Shown here one piece after another: positions 17,897-26,881 of a stretch of 64,000 bases of DNA; positions within the stretch are counted from its first letter, which is position 1; every line of letters starts with the position of its first letter. Both the position numbers and the translations under genes were made by a program. Origin of the DNA: Actinacidiphila oryziradicis. GTDB lineage: Bacteria > Actinomycetota > Actinomycetes > Streptomycetales > Streptomycetaceae. The notes below the pieces were generated by a model that worked only from the letters and a program-made list of their open reading frames with translations, was not told the origin of the DNA and did no database searches. The DNA lies in NCBI RefSeq assembly GCF_005047355.1, contig NZ_SUMC01000005.1, forward strand, positions 1-64,000, written 5' to 3'.

Positions 17897-18729
17897 CGCA
17901 CTTCACCGGCCTCCAACACCCGAGCGCCCTGCGCAGCAGGCGGGAGCGGAGCCGGTACCGCCAGATGAGCCAGATCCCGGCCAAGAACGCCCGAGGGCTG
18001 CTCCGTCAATGCGGCCAGGTGCCATCCGAGATGGCCCGCCGCCCGCGCCAACGGCGACAACCGCCCTCGCCTCGCCTTCGGGGCCGCCCGGCCCGCGAGC
18101 GCGGCCGCGGTCGGCGGATCCCACGGCACCGCATGCACCCGCCCAATCCCCAACGCAGCCCCGATCTCCGACGCCGGATACGGACTCGGCCCGACCACCA
18201 CCAACTCCACACCCGCCGCCACAGCGTTCAGATCACCGGCCCGGGCCGCGACGTGCGCCAACGCCTCCACCTCACCCCGCGTCACCAGCAACAGCACATC
18301 CGCCGCCCCCACCAACGCCACCGTCGCCTCCTCCAACCGCCCCAGATCCAGCAGCACCGTCCCCGCCGCCTCCGCGCCCCCGCGCAGGGCCTCCACGCCC
18401 CCGCTGCCGGCGAACAGAGTGACGGCCGCCGCAGCCTGCTGCCCACCCGCCGGACCCGCCACCACCGGCACCCCGCCCGGCAGCACCTGCACACACTCCT
18501 CCACGACCTCCGGCGCCGCCGCCCGTCGCACCGCAGCAGCCAACGCCATCAGCCCAGGAGTGTCCGAGAGAGCGAACCGCGCAGCGACATCACCGCCCGC
18601 CGGATCAGCCTCCACCACCACCGGCCGCACCACCCCACCCGCGGTCGGCCAATGCCCGGCCACGGCCAGCGCCAGCGTCGTCGCCCCCGGAGAGCCCTTC
18701 ACCGACCCCACCGCCACAAGCCTCCGCAT
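17893..18729 (-). CDS. TadZ/CpaE-like ParA-family protein
   Basis: 278 residues. The N terminus (VAVGSVKGSPGATTLALAV) is a deviant Walker A of the MinD/ParA superfamily, followed by VVVEADPAGGDVAARF. In Tad systems such proteins place the assembly machine at a cell location. The next gene upstream ends on the same base at which this one starts, so the two are coupled. Confidence 0.78.
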   Translation of the reverse strand: MRRLVAVGSVKGSPGATTLALAVAGHWPTAGGVVRPVVVEADPAGGDVAARFALSDTPGLMALAAAVRRAAAPEVVEECVQVLPGGVPVVAGPAGGQQAAAAVTLFAGSGGVEALRGGAEAAGTVLLDLGRLEEATVALVGAADVLLLVTRGEVEALAHVAARAGDLNAVAAGVELVVVGPSPYPASEIGAALGIGRVHAVPWDPPTAAALAGRAAPKARRGRLSPLARAAGHLGWHLAALTEQPSGVLGRDLAHLAVPAPLPPAAQGARVLEAGEVR

Positions 18730-19460
18730 TACGGCACCTCCCGGCCGACCGGGCTCAGCACCACCACATGCGGTTTGTCGAGCTGCGCGGCCCGCCGCGC
18801 CGCCGCCGTATCCACCAGCATCGTCACCACCGACGGCGCCGACTCCCCCTCACCAGCCGTCACATCCGTGACCACACCCACCAGCGGATCCTCCTTGACC
18901 TCCGCACCATCCTTCGGCGCCCCCGCAGCGTCCGGGCTCCCCGCGAGAACCGCCGCCCGCTGCCCGGCCACCAACCCGGCAGGCACCGCACCCGGCTCAA
19001 CCGCAAAGGACACCTGCGCCCGCCCCGCCGGCGGATACTGCGAGGACTCCCCCACCTGCTCCGGCGCCAGCAACGACCCCGCCGCCAACGGCACCGCCGC
19101 CACCTGACCCACCACCGACCCCGCATCCGCCGCCGGCACCACATGCCCGGCCGCGTCATCCACCCCCAACTCCACCTTCCGCAGGTCACCGGCGACCAGG
19201 ACATGGCCTGCGGGCAACGACCGCGCCACCGCCAGCACCGGCGTCTTCCGCCCCGCCTGCCCGAGCAGCGCCGCAAAGCCCACCGCGCACACCATCACCA
19301 CAGCAGCCCCGATCCACACCAGCGCAGGCCGACGCCGCACCCGACCGCCCACAACGCCCGGCGACCCCGGCTCCGGACCGCTCGGCCGACGCTCAGGACG
19401 CACCCGCGCCCAACCACCCGCAGCCCGCTCCCCGGCCGAAGAAGACACAGAGGTACCCAC
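18729..19460 (-). CDS. CpaB/RcpC-like SAF-domain protein
   Basis: 243 residues: basic N terminus, one membrane segment (LVWIGAAVVMVCAVGFAALL), then a SAF domain (VLAVARSLPAGHVLVAGDL ... AAVPLAAGSLLAPEQ). CpaB/RcpC proteins are periplasmic or exported parts of Tad systems that bind peptidoglycan and pilus secretin; an actinomycete has no outer membrane, so here it likely works in the cell wall. Confidence 0.78.
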   Translation of the reverse strand: MGTSVSSSAGERAAGGWARVRPERRPSGPEPGSPGVVGGRVRRRPALVWIGAAVVMVCAVGFAALLGQAGRKTPVLAVARSLPAGHVLVAGDLRKVELGVDDAAGHVVPAADAGSVVGQVAAVPLAAGSLLAPEQVGESSQYPPAGRAQVSFAVEPGAVPAGLVAGQRAAVLAGSPDAAGAPKDGAEVKEDPLVGVVTDVTAGEGESAPSVVTMLVDTAAARRAAQLDKPHVVVLSPVGREVP

Positions 19461-19527
19461 AACTCACCTCACACATCAAGAAGATCACTCACCCACAGGG
19501 CGTTCACCGCCCACCCGGCTGCAACCG

Positions 19528-20379
19528 CTACCGGCCGCGCCGCCCGTCCACCACCAGCGCCTGCACCTCACTCACCCGCACCGGTATCTCCGCAGCCGAC
19601 CGCAGCCCCGGCACAGCTCCCGCCTGCCCACCGCCCTGCCAGACCACATCCCAGACGATCGTCGCCGTCACCGTGAACGCCTCACCAGGCCGCCCGGCCG
19701 ACGACCGCCGATACACATGACCACAATCCGGAGACACCGAATCCGCCGCGAACCTCGCCGAATACGCAGTCCCCGGCCCAACACACGTCACCCTCACCCC
19801 GTCACCCATCGACCACACCACCCGCCTCGGCGTCGCAGTAGCCGTCACCACCATCCCCGGCACCCGCGCCGTCCTCGACACCGGCCGCCACACCGACCCA
19901 TCAACCCACAACCACGTCGGCACCCCCACCACCTGAGCCACATCCTCACCCGGGCTCATCCGAATCACCGGCTCCGGCAACACCAACTGCTCCACCACCT
20001 GCCGCGCCACCACCGCTGGAGAAGGGCGGTCAGCCCTCTTGCCAGGCGCAGGTGGCGCGCCTCGGTCGTCAAGCACAAGCCCCTTGCCGTCAAGGCTCAT
20101 GAGCATCCACGGCCGCTGATTCTCAACCTGAGCGCCCCCGCTCCTCGAAGGGCTGCCGCTCCCCGCCCTCAGAGGAGCAGATCGCGCAGGCGAGGGCACG
20201 TCCTGTGCCGATCGGGCTGGTGTCCCTGCGTGAACGTTGCACCGCGAATTGCCGCAAGACACACCAGCCAGCTGGTTCCCATTACCGTCCGCTCTGGCGG
20301 CAGGCGGTGTGCTGGCCATCACCGCCAGGCAGACGGTCGCGGCGACGGTGATGGGGTGCCGGTGGCAGCCGATCAGCAC
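19528..20379 (-). CDS. Secreted protein of the pilus cluster
   Basis: 283 residues from a GTG at 20379 that lies in a 7-bp overlap (GTGCTGA) with the stop of the lipoprotein gene, which argues for this start over the upstream ATG at 20511. The first 30 residues form a signal peptide (HPITVAATVCLAVMA ... PPAARADG). The rest is beta-rich (TWLWVDGSVWRPV, VVTATATPRRVVWSMGDG) with several Cys. This type of protein is found next to Tad genes in streptomycetes; function unknown. Confidence 0.7.
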   Translation of the reverse strand: MLIGCHRHPITVAATVCLAVMASTPPAARADGNGNQLAGVSCGNSRCNVHAGTPARSAQDVPSPARSAPLRAGSGSPSRSGGAQVENQRPWMLMSLDGKGLVLDDRGAPPAPGKRADRPSPAVVARQVVEQLVLPEPVIRMSPGEDVAQVVGVPTWLWVDGSVWRPVSRTARVPGMVVTATATPRRVVWSMGDGVRVTCVGPGTAYSARFAADSVSPDCGHVYRRSSAGRPGEAFTVTATIVWDVVWQGGGQAGAVPGLRSAAEIPVRVSEVQALVVDGRRGR

Positions 20380-20951
20380 GTTCCCGCCTGATCCACGTAG
20401 AGCTTGGAGACTTTCCACGCACCGTGCACATATTCCACGGTGGCCTTGGTGTGGTGATGGCTGCCCGGGACATCGTTCTTCAAGGAGCCGTCGAGCTTGT
20501 ACTGGAGCCACTGGGTGTCATCCATACAGTCCTCCAAGTCAACGGCTGTAGGCGCGTCAGCCGGACGGGTTCGCACCACCTCGGGTTCGAGGCGCGGCGC
20601 TCCCTTAGTGACAACTCGCTCCGCCTGTGCCTTCTCCAGGCCGTACATCAGCAACCGCAGGGCCCCGTCCACCGCGTGGTCATCGAGTCGGGGGGACTTG
20701 GGATCGGAAGTCCTCGACACTGCCGCCATGTCGGCCCACATTGATCGGTAGGCGGAGAGCGCCGCTTCCGTACGGAGATCGCTCGGCGCTGCGCTACGAA
20801 CAGAAGCCGATCTGCGGCCCTGTGCGCTTCCCCCCGAGCGTTTCCCCTCATCACTGCATCCGCTCAACGCCAGGCCGACGAGCACGAGGGCGGCAGTTGC
20901 CACCGCGGTCGCTGCCGCCCATCGACGAGTCCATCGTTCTCGCATCAACAC
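20373..20951 (-). CDS. Lipoprotein of the pilus cluster
   Basis: 192 residues; starts at GTG 20951 or ATG 20945. A twin-Arg-containing signal (RERWTRRWAAATAVATAALV) ends in lipobox LSGC. The mature part has helices (LSAYRSMWADMAAVSR) and a small alpha-beta fold ending YVHGAWKVSKLYVDQAG. First gene of the leftward Tad operon and coupled to the next gene. Confidence 0.75.
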   Translation of the reverse strand: MLMRERWTRRWAAATAVATAALVLVGLALSGCSDEGKRSGGSAQGRRSASVRSAAPSDLRTEAALSAYRSMWADMAAVSRTSDPKSPRLDDHAVDGALRLLMYGLEKAQAERVVTKGAPRLEPEVVRTRPADAPTAVDLEDCMDDTQWLQYKLDGSLKNDVPGSHHHTKATVEYVHGAWKVSKLYVDQAGTC

Positions 20952-21416
20952 CCGCTCTCCACCACACCGCTCTCACACATCGTAATGAGTCACTCACTTT
21001 ACGTCACGTCAGCCTGTTCCCGGCATGCACGGTGGCAAACCCTCCGGGAACGATCAGTTGCTGCTCGTAGCCAAATTCGGACGCGACCGCGGCCGATGGC
21101 CAGTTCCGGTAGCCGACCCCCATCTGAGCGATCCAGCGGGGCTGTTCACGAGGTCGTCTCGTGAACGATGGGGAGTTCCGGCGCTACGGTGCCGCCTGCC
21201 GCTCTCACCCGAGGAAGAAATCCCCAGCCACGAGTACCTCACCGCCATCGTTCACGATCTGCACCCTTCAGGCCTGCGGCCGCTGGCCCTGCCCGTCACA
21301 CCCGGCCGGGTCGGTGACTCCGCCCAACCCGGAGCCGTCGTCGAACAGGTCCACGTTCCACGCCCAGGGGCGGAAGGACCCGCGCCCGGCCAGACCGCGA
21401 TAGGCCGACGGCCTGA
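20952..21416. other. 465 bp between pilus operon and RsbW-like gene; no gene seen
   Basis: No frame combines a start, ribosome site and protein-like composition. The part near 20952-21010 (TCACTCACTTTACG) is AT-richer and probably holds the promoter of the leftward pilus operon; clear -35/-10 boxes cannot be named with confidence. Confidence 0.4.
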
Positions 21417-21887
21417 TCAAGCACCGGGAATCACCATCCACGCGACCTTTGTCCCGTCGCCGGGCAGCCGGAAACCCCACGCACCCCCAGTCAGCTGATC
21501 CACGATGTGCAAACCCCGGCCACGCTCGGACAAGCATGCCGACAGCGCTTCCAACCCGCCGCCACGGCCCTCAGGATGCGGAGCAAACACCCCGGTTGCC
21601 GGGAAGGCAGGAATCTCCGGAATCCGCGGGTCGTAGTCGTAGACCTCGCAGATCAGCTCCACAGCCGTGCGGCGTAGCATCATCTCGTAAGGGCCAGTGG
21701 CGTGGTCTGTGGCGTTCCCGACAAGCTCGGACGCAGCCAATACGGCGTCGGTGATGACGTCCTCGGAAAGTTCCAGCCTTTCCAGGGCCCGGCGTAGAGC
21801 CGTTCGGGCACGTCCTGGTGCGCCCGGGGTGGCGCTGGTCCAGGTGTAGACCAAGCCGAGGGCCGCGGCGTGGGACGGCGGCATCAT
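21417..21887 (-). CDS. RsbW-like ATP-binding regulatory protein
   Basis: 156 residues from ATG 21887, six bases after GGGGAGG; longer starts lack a ribosome site. HATPase_c fold of the RsbW/SpoIIAB type: helix AVLAASELVGNATDHATGPY (N-box), then DYDPRIPEIP and a G-rich GRGLHIVDQLTGGAWGFR region. Such single-domain proteins in Streptomyces are anti-sigma or related kinases. It overlaps the small membrane-peptide gene upstream. Confidence 0.8.
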   Translation of the reverse strand: MMPPSHAAALGLVYTWTSATPGAPGRARTALRRALERLELSEDVITDAVLAASELVGNATDHATGPYEMMLRRTAVELICEVYDYDPRIPEIPAFPATGVFAPHPEGRGGGLEALSACLSERGRGLHIVDQLTGGAWGFRLPGDGTKVAWMVIPGA

Positions 21888-22042
21888 CGCGAGCCTCCCC
21901 TGGCGGCGTGCCGGCCGTGCGTGACCCGGCGATGGCGGCCGCGCCCGGGGCGCACGCAGGCGCGTGCCCCACCGGCCATGAGCGCAGTGCTCGACATGGC
22001 CGGCCCCAGCAGCAGAGCGGTAGTGAACAGCAGCGGGAGCAT
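21884..22042 (-). CDS. 52-residue membrane peptide coupled to RsbW-like gene
   Basis: Starts at ATG 22042 with GGAGG 9 nt upstream. Reads MLPLLFTTALLLGPAMSSTA, a signal-like or single-span hydrophobic start, then a basic tail. Its stop overlaps the next gene's ATG, which argues for translation. Function unknown. Confidence 0.5.
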   Translation of the reverse strand: MLPLLFTTALLLGPAMSSTALMAGGARACVRPGRGRHRRVTHGRHAARGGSR

Positions 22043-22250
22043 CAGGTGGCCCTCCAGCGGTCGTGATCGGGAACACGACCACGACACCGTCCGCACCCCA
22101 GTGAGCGGCACCCTGTGCAAACGACGTCATCCCACGCAATCCGACGTGGTTGAAGTCGTCGTACGTGGTCCAACCGGACCGGTTCCGCTCTGGCCGCCAG
22201 CGGCGTTACGGTCCATCCGGCCGCCCGACGCCGCGCCTGAGGAGGTGACT

Positions 22251-22985
22251 GTGCGCCGCCCGAATCACACACTGGCAGAGCAGCTCGCCCTCGCCGGCTG
22301 GCGCCCGCCGCAGCTGGTTGCGGCGGTCAATGCGCTCCTCGGCGACGGCTACCTGAGCCGTTCCACCGTCTCGGAATGGCTGCACGCCGGGCGCGTACCG
22401 CGCGAGCCACTCCCGGCGATCGTGGCCCAGCTGCTGTCCGAAGCCGCCGGAAACCACGTCCCGGTGCGTGACCTGTGGCCGCGGGCGGCACTCGCGCCGG
22501 TGTGGACAGTCCCTGCAGACGATGGCCTGGCTGACATCCTGCGCGCACCCAGCCCGACCATGGCACTTGCGACGGACTGGATCCGTCACGCCGACCGTCG
22601 GACGGGACGCGACCGGCGCCGTTTCACCCCGGCCCTGGCCGCAGTGCTGCCCACAACCGCCGCCTGCAACGACACCCCGGCACGAGCCGCAGTCGCCGCC
22701 CACTGGAGCGAGGCAGCGCGGGCTGCCGCCGACCTGATCGCCGAGCTCACGCCGGGGCCCGAAGCCATCCGCTTCGCGTACCGCCAGACGCTCGCCTACG
22801 CGGAGACTCTGATCGACCTCCCCCACAACCTCGGCGTCACCGCCGCACTCGCCATCACCACCCACGCTGCCGGGAAGATGGCGCACGAGACAGGAGCCCT
22901 CGGACTGGCCCAGCGGTACCACCTCAGCAGCACCATCTTCTCCGAGGCGCTGACCAACCCATCCGAGCACCCCCGGACGCAATGA
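22251..22985 (+). CDS. HTH regulator-like protein
   Basis: 244 residues from a GTG preceded by GGAGG at 5 nt. The N-terminal 70 residues (TLAEQLALAGWRPPQLVAAV ... YLSRSTVSEWLHAGRVP) form a helix-turn-helix of Xre-like type; the rest is an all-helical domain. Reads away from the RsbW-like pair and likely controls it. Converges on the HPr-kinase-like gene at the terminator that follows. Confidence 0.65.
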   Translation: MRRPNHTLAEQLALAGWRPPQLVAAVNALLGDGYLSRSTVSEWLHAGRVPREPLPAIVAQLLSEAAGNHVPVRDLWPRAALAPVWTVPADDGLADILRAPSPTMALATDWIRHADRRTGRDRRRFTPALAAVLPTTAACNDTPARAAVAAHWSEAARAAADLIAELTPGPEAIRFAYRQTLAYAETLIDLPHNLGVTAALAITTHAAGKMAHETGALGLAQRYHLSSTIFSEALTNPSEHPRTQ

Positions 22986-23118
22986 CTCAAGCATCCGGCA
23001 ATTCACCCGGCGACGGCACCAAGGCCGCCGCCGGTGAGACGCCTGAACCTTCACCGGGCACTGCCCTGGCCAGCCGGTGCGCGCCAGCCCGCAGCTACCC
23101 TGCGCACCTCGTGATGCG

Positions 23119-23149
23119 GGCCCCTACCAGATGGGCTCTGGTAGGGGCC
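23119..23149. terminator. 13-bp perfect hairpin between convergent genes
   Basis: GGCCCCTACCAGA and TCTGGTAGGGGCC pair perfectly around TGGGC. It sits between two converging genes and can terminate both. Confidence 0.85.
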
Positions 23150-23162
23150 TGCTGTCGTGCGA

Positions 23163-24308
23163 TCAGGATGTGAGCTTGGCCAGAAAGTCCGCGTTGGCGG
23201 TGGTGTCGTGGCCGAGGACCACGGAGTGGTGCGGCAGCGCGGTGAGCCGGTCGGTCACAGCGGTTCGGGCCTGCTGGTTGCCGCCGCCGTTGACCCGGGT
23301 GAGGCCGAAGATGTCGGGGTAGCGGTCCTCCGTCGCGCCGGACATGAAGTCGTGCTCGCTCAGGCTCCGGGTCTCGTCGGCGAGGGCCGGGGCGGCGTCG
23401 GGTTCGATGCGCGGGAACAGCAGACCGGCGGCGTGGCCCCCGGTGGCCAGGGTCATGCCGAACCAGGTGGCGAATTGGTCGGGGAAGACCTGGATCTTCA
23501 GCTCCCGCTTACCGCCCTGCTCCCACAGAGGCGTGCGGCTGCCGTCCATCAGGGCGTCGGTGACGCGCTGATGCTGGGTTGGGTGGAGTTGTTCGCCGGC
23601 CTTGAGGCGGTCGCAGACGAGGTCGTAGAAGTCGAGGGCGTCCAGCAGGCCCAGGCCGATGGCGGCGGCCGACGGCCACGGCAAGACCTGCAGCCGGTCG
23701 CCCTCGGGGCGGACGAACACTCGGTCGTTGGCCAGCAGCTCCCAGCCCCGAGAAGCCAGCAACAGTGCGGTGGTGGTCTTCCCGGCGCCCTTGGACCCGA
23801 AGGTCAGGAGCGTCTGGCCATCGCGGACGACGGCGGAGGCGTGCAGCAGCGTCCAGCCGTCCCGCAGCAGCTGGCCGCGGATCGCCTCGCGGGCCAGGCG
23901 GGCGGCAGCCAAGGCGACCGGCTGTTCCTCCGGCCCGGCGATGGTCAGCCTGCCGAAGCGGGAATCGGAACGGTAGGCCAGCTGCTCGTCAGGGGAGACG
24001 GCGGAGATGATGCCGCCGCCATGGCTGGTCACGCGGGTACGGGCCTTGGCATAGGTGACCTCCTCGGCCTCGTTCAAGCCGCCGTCCACGAGCTCTGCGA
24101 GTTCGGCGTACTTGGCGGCGTCCACTGTGGCGTTGACCTGCGGGCCTGCGCCGATGCTCTCGGCGGGCACCTCGAACGCGTTCCACCAAGGGCCGAAGTA
24201 ACGCCGGGACCAGCCGGTGACGGCCGGGGTGTTGCTCACCACGGTCACGATCGCGTCGCCCGCGTGCAGCCGGGTGGCGGTAATGGTGGGGTTCATGGGG
24301 CCTCTCAT
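23163..24308 (-). CDS. HPr-kinase-like P-loop protein
   Basis: 381 residues (or 377 from the second Met, which has a better-spaced AGAGG). P-loop GSKGAGKT (171-178) followed by LLLASRGWELLANDRVFV matches the C-terminal kinase domain fold of HPr kinase/phosphorylase and its many relatives in actinomycete biosynthetic clusters. The N-terminal ~150 residues are not HPrK-like. No HPr gene is near, so the substrate is unlikely to be HPr; relatives phosphorylate peptides or small molecules. Last gene of a coupled operon; starts in a 4-bp overlap with the dehydrogenase-like gene. Confidence 0.75.
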   Translation of the reverse strand: MRGPMNPTITATRLHAGDAIVTVVSNTPAVTGWSRRYFGPWWNAFEVPAESIGAGPQVNATVDAAKYAELAELVDGGLNEAEEVTYAKARTRVTSHGGGIISAVSPDEQLAYRSDSRFGRLTIAGPEEQPVALAAARLAREAIRGQLLRDGWTLLHASAVVRDGQTLLTFGSKGAGKTTTALLLASRGWELLANDRVFVRPEGDRLQVLPWPSAAAIGLGLLDALDFYDLVCDRLKAGEQLHPTQHQRVTDALMDGSRTPLWEQGGKRELKIQVFPDQFATWFGMTLATGGHAAGLLFPRIEPDAAPALADETRSLSEHDFMSGATEDRYPDIFGLTRVNGGGNQQARTAVTDRLTALPHHSVVLGHDTTANADFLAKLTS

Positions 24309-25155
24309 CGGTGAGTGGGTGTAGGGGAAGGCCGCAGCGCGATGTAGGCGGTGCGGAGTTTGGTGTCGGCGGCGTCAAACCGGACGGTCTCGTCGGCATC
24401 GAGGGATGGCAGGCACGGTAGGGGCCGGCCTGCGGTGAACCGCAACGGAATTCCCAGCCAGCCGCCCCGGTAGGCGGCCGACAGTTCGGTGACGCCGTCG
24501 GCCAGGCCGAGGGACAAGCGGAGGGTGGAGACCACGGCCCCGGCCGGTCCGGAGCGGGTGCGGCCGATGCCGGCGCTGATCCGGCCGGCCCGGGAGGCGA
24601 GTTCGTCCCGGAGCTGCTGGACCGGGACGGCGATGGGCTCGTGGTTGACGGTGGTGGCGGACGCGCAGACCACCATGCCGTCGCCGTGCTCGCCGATCAC
24701 GTGGCCCCGCACCGCCCGCGCGGGGACACCGAGCAGGGCCGCCAGGGCAGTGCGGTAGCGGGCGGTGTCGAGGTTCGAGCCGATGCCGTAGACCCGGCCG
24801 CAACCGGAGGAGTCGGCGAACAGCCGGGCCATCAGGTCGACGGGGTTGGTGACCACCAGGACGGTGCCGGTGTAGCCGCGCAAGACGGCTCCCAGCAGCG
24901 CGATGTGCGGGGCGTTCGCCGCCGCGCCGCCCATCCTTACGTCGGTGGCACGGGTGTTGGTGAAGGTGGCGCGGACTGCGATCACTACGGCGTCGCAGTC
25001 CATCAGGTCGGCCGGCTGGCAGGTCAGCGGGTGCACCGGCAGGCGGAGAGCGGTGCGCATGTCGTCCAGGTCGGCCGCCAGGGCAGCGGCCTGCTCGGCC
25101 GTACGGGAGTTGACCAGCAGCCTGCCGGGCAGGCCGGCGCCTTGACCGCGCTCAT
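24305..25155 (-). pseudogene. Lactate/malate dehydrogenase-like gene lacking the NAD-binding start
   Basis: The body is clearly of the LDH/MDH superfamily: CDAVVIAVRATF, VLVVTNPVDLMARL, YRTALAALLGVPARAV, HVIGEHGDGMVV (catalytic His region). The kinase stop overlaps an ATG (25155) reading MSAVK, the usual place and sequence for the family's start, but that ATG is in another frame from the body. The Rossmann GxGxxG that should lie between MSAVK and GLPGRLLVNSRT is absent. A deletion of roughly 50 bases with a frame change explains this. The open frame extends upstream to 25228 only by overlap with the kinase gene. Probably inactive. Confidence 0.7.
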
Positions 25156-26369
25156 GCCGCCACCGCCGCGATCCACGCGAGACCGTGCTCCCAGGCGGCG
25201 TCGGGCTTCGTGCCGACGGCGAGGTCATCGCTGATCTGGTCGGCCATCGCGCACACCACGGCCGCCCGCTTCACCAGCACCTCGCCTTGAGCAGAGATGG
25301 GCAGCGCGGCCGGGGCCGACAGGTAAGTGGTGAGGATGTTGATGCTGTCCATCAGCCACAGCACCAGCAGCTCGTGCAGCCATCCGTTGCCAACCGCCCT
25401 GGGCAGGCCCCGCACCCGGGCCTCGGCGAATGCCGAGATGCCCTCGGCGACCTGTTTCCCAGTAATCTCGCTGGGCTGGGCGGCAGCCATTAGCAGGATT
25501 GTGCGGCTGATCAGCTTCACGACGTCCACAACGAGCCGGGCGCGTAAAAGACCGGGGTCGATGAACACCGGCTGCCCGTCCGGGCCGCTGGGGAAGAAGA
25601 CGTGTTCCGGCTTGAGGTCCCCGAAGGTCAGCACCGCCCCCGAAGCGGAGCTGGGCAGCACGGCGGTGCGGAGCCGGTGCAGCCGGGCCACAACTCGCCG
25701 CAACAACTCGACCACCCCGGCACGCTCGGCGGGATCGCACCGCTCGGCGCCGAGCCGGTCGACGTACAGCGTCCCGGACAGGCCGTTGAACTTCCGCAGG
25801 AATGTGCCCGAGACGCTGCGTTCCCCGATCGCGGCAGCCGGGCCGAGGGTCTGCGCAGTAGCGGGCCGGTGGAGCCGGGTCAGCTCGCGGAACGGTGCCT
25901 CCAGCAGCCCGGCGGTATCCTGTGGCCGTTCCAGCAGCAGGCTGGCCAGGGTGGGGCCCGGCACGGCCCGGGTGAACAGCACGCCACATGGCGACCCGAG
26001 GACCCCGCACACCCGCGGGCGGCCCAGCGCGGCAAGGAACCGTAGCTGCCCGACCTCGCGTTCCATCAGCCCGTCCGGGCGCCGCACGTACGCCGCCTGC
26101 GCGGCCCGGACCTCGTCCCAGTCCCCGCACGTGCCGCGCAGGAGCGAGACGAGGGAGATGCCGAGGAAGGAGTACTTCGCATACCAGTCCCGGTCGTCGA
26201 TGGTCAGCCGGCGGACGTAGCCGGTGACGCTCGGCACATGCCCGCCCAGTACAACGTCCGCCTCCGCCCACAGCACGGCGGCAGCCTGGCGGATCTTCCT
26301 CTCCGCGTGGGCGAAAACCTCCTCCACCCTGGGGACGGCACTGGGTGATGTGCTCACGGCGGTGCTCAC
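25152..26369 (-). CDS. Kinase-fold (APH-like) phosphotransferase
   Basis: 405 residues from GTG 26369, which has GGAGG 5 nt upstream and overlaps the previous stop; longer starts run through the upstream gene. Motifs of the aminoglycoside/choline kinase-like fold: FGDLKPEHVFF (catalytic-loop equivalent of HGDxxxxN) near residue 255 and VFIDPGLL (DFG equivalent) near 275. Substrate unknown. Coupled to the unknown gene upstream and the dehydrogenase-like gene downstream. Confidence 0.72.
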   Translation of the reverse strand: MSTAVSTSPSAVPRVEEVFAHAERKIRQAAAVLWAEADVVLGGHVPSVTGYVRRLTIDDRDWYAKYSFLGISLVSLLRGTCGDWDEVRAAQAAYVRRPDGLMEREVGQLRFLAALGRPRVCGVLGSPCGVLFTRAVPGPTLASLLLERPQDTAGLLEAPFRELTRLHRPATAQTLGPAAAIGERSVSGTFLRKFNGLSGTLYVDRLGAERCDPAERAGVVELLRRVVARLHRLRTAVLPSSASGAVLTFGDLKPEHVFFPSGPDGQPVFIDPGLLRARLVVDVVKLISRTILLMAAAQPSEITGKQVAEGISAFAEARVRGLPRAVGNGWLHELLVLWLMDSINILTTYLSAPAALPISAQGEVLVKRAAVVCAMADQISDDLAVGTKPDAAWEHGLAWIAAVAA

Positions 26370-26881
26370 GAACGCCTCCAACGGGCTTGGTCTGGTGGGC
26401 CGTCCCGGCCGGGGCGTAGGGGAAAATTCCCCGGCCAGGACGGCGTCTTGGTCCCGCCGCACGCACCGAGGTGGAAGGCCTGCCGAGGCCAGGCGTGTGC
26501 GGCGGGGGTTGGCCTGCGGTCCTTCAGCACAGGCCGGGCCGTCCACCGCATCCGGGCGTCCCCGTGGGTGAGCGTCAGCGTCATCTCGTCGCCCCGTGAC
26601 AGGTCCAGCGCGGATCGCTGGTGGCCGCCGAACAGCCACGCCTCGACGATCGGGCTCGTGGGGATGACGGCGACGACGGTCCGCACCATGATGCGGACCC
26701 ACCGCACGGCCGCCGTCGGAGTGTCCGCTGTGACGGACCCGGCAAGCGTCGGCCACCGGTCCTCGTCCACTACCGAGGATCTGACGACCTCGCACCAAAA
26801 CCCCGGCCGTACGCCGCTGTTTGGCGTCCGAGCGAGAGGGCCCACATGCAGGGGCCGCGTGCAGTTGTCCGGAGGCCTCAT
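26366..26881 (-). CDS. Conserved-looking protein of unknown function in kinase operon
   Basis: 171 residues from ATG 26881 overlapping the RsbW-like stop (ATGA). Central part is regular: FWCEVVRSSVVDEDRW, VRIMVRTVVAVIP, IVEAWLFGGHQRSALDL, MTLTLTHGDARMRW. It looks like a single alpha-beta domain; the C-terminal ~45 residues are low-complexity. No family recognised. Position inside the coupled operon suggests it works with the kinase-like protein. Confidence 0.6.
   Translation of the reverse strand: MRPPDNCTRPLHVGPLARTPNSGVRPGFWCEVVRSSVVDEDRWPTLAGSVTADTPTAAVRWVRIMVRTVVAVIPTSPIVEAWLFGGHQRSALDLSRGDEMTLTLTHGDARMRWTARPVLKDRRPTPAAHAWPRQAFHLGACGGTKTPSWPGNFPLRPGRDGPPDQARWRRS

Noticed and set aside
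23163..24308. Genuine HPr kinase of the sugar phosphotransferase system
   Set aside because: Only the P-loop part resembles HPrK, there is no HPr or PTS gene nearby, and the N-terminal domain differs.
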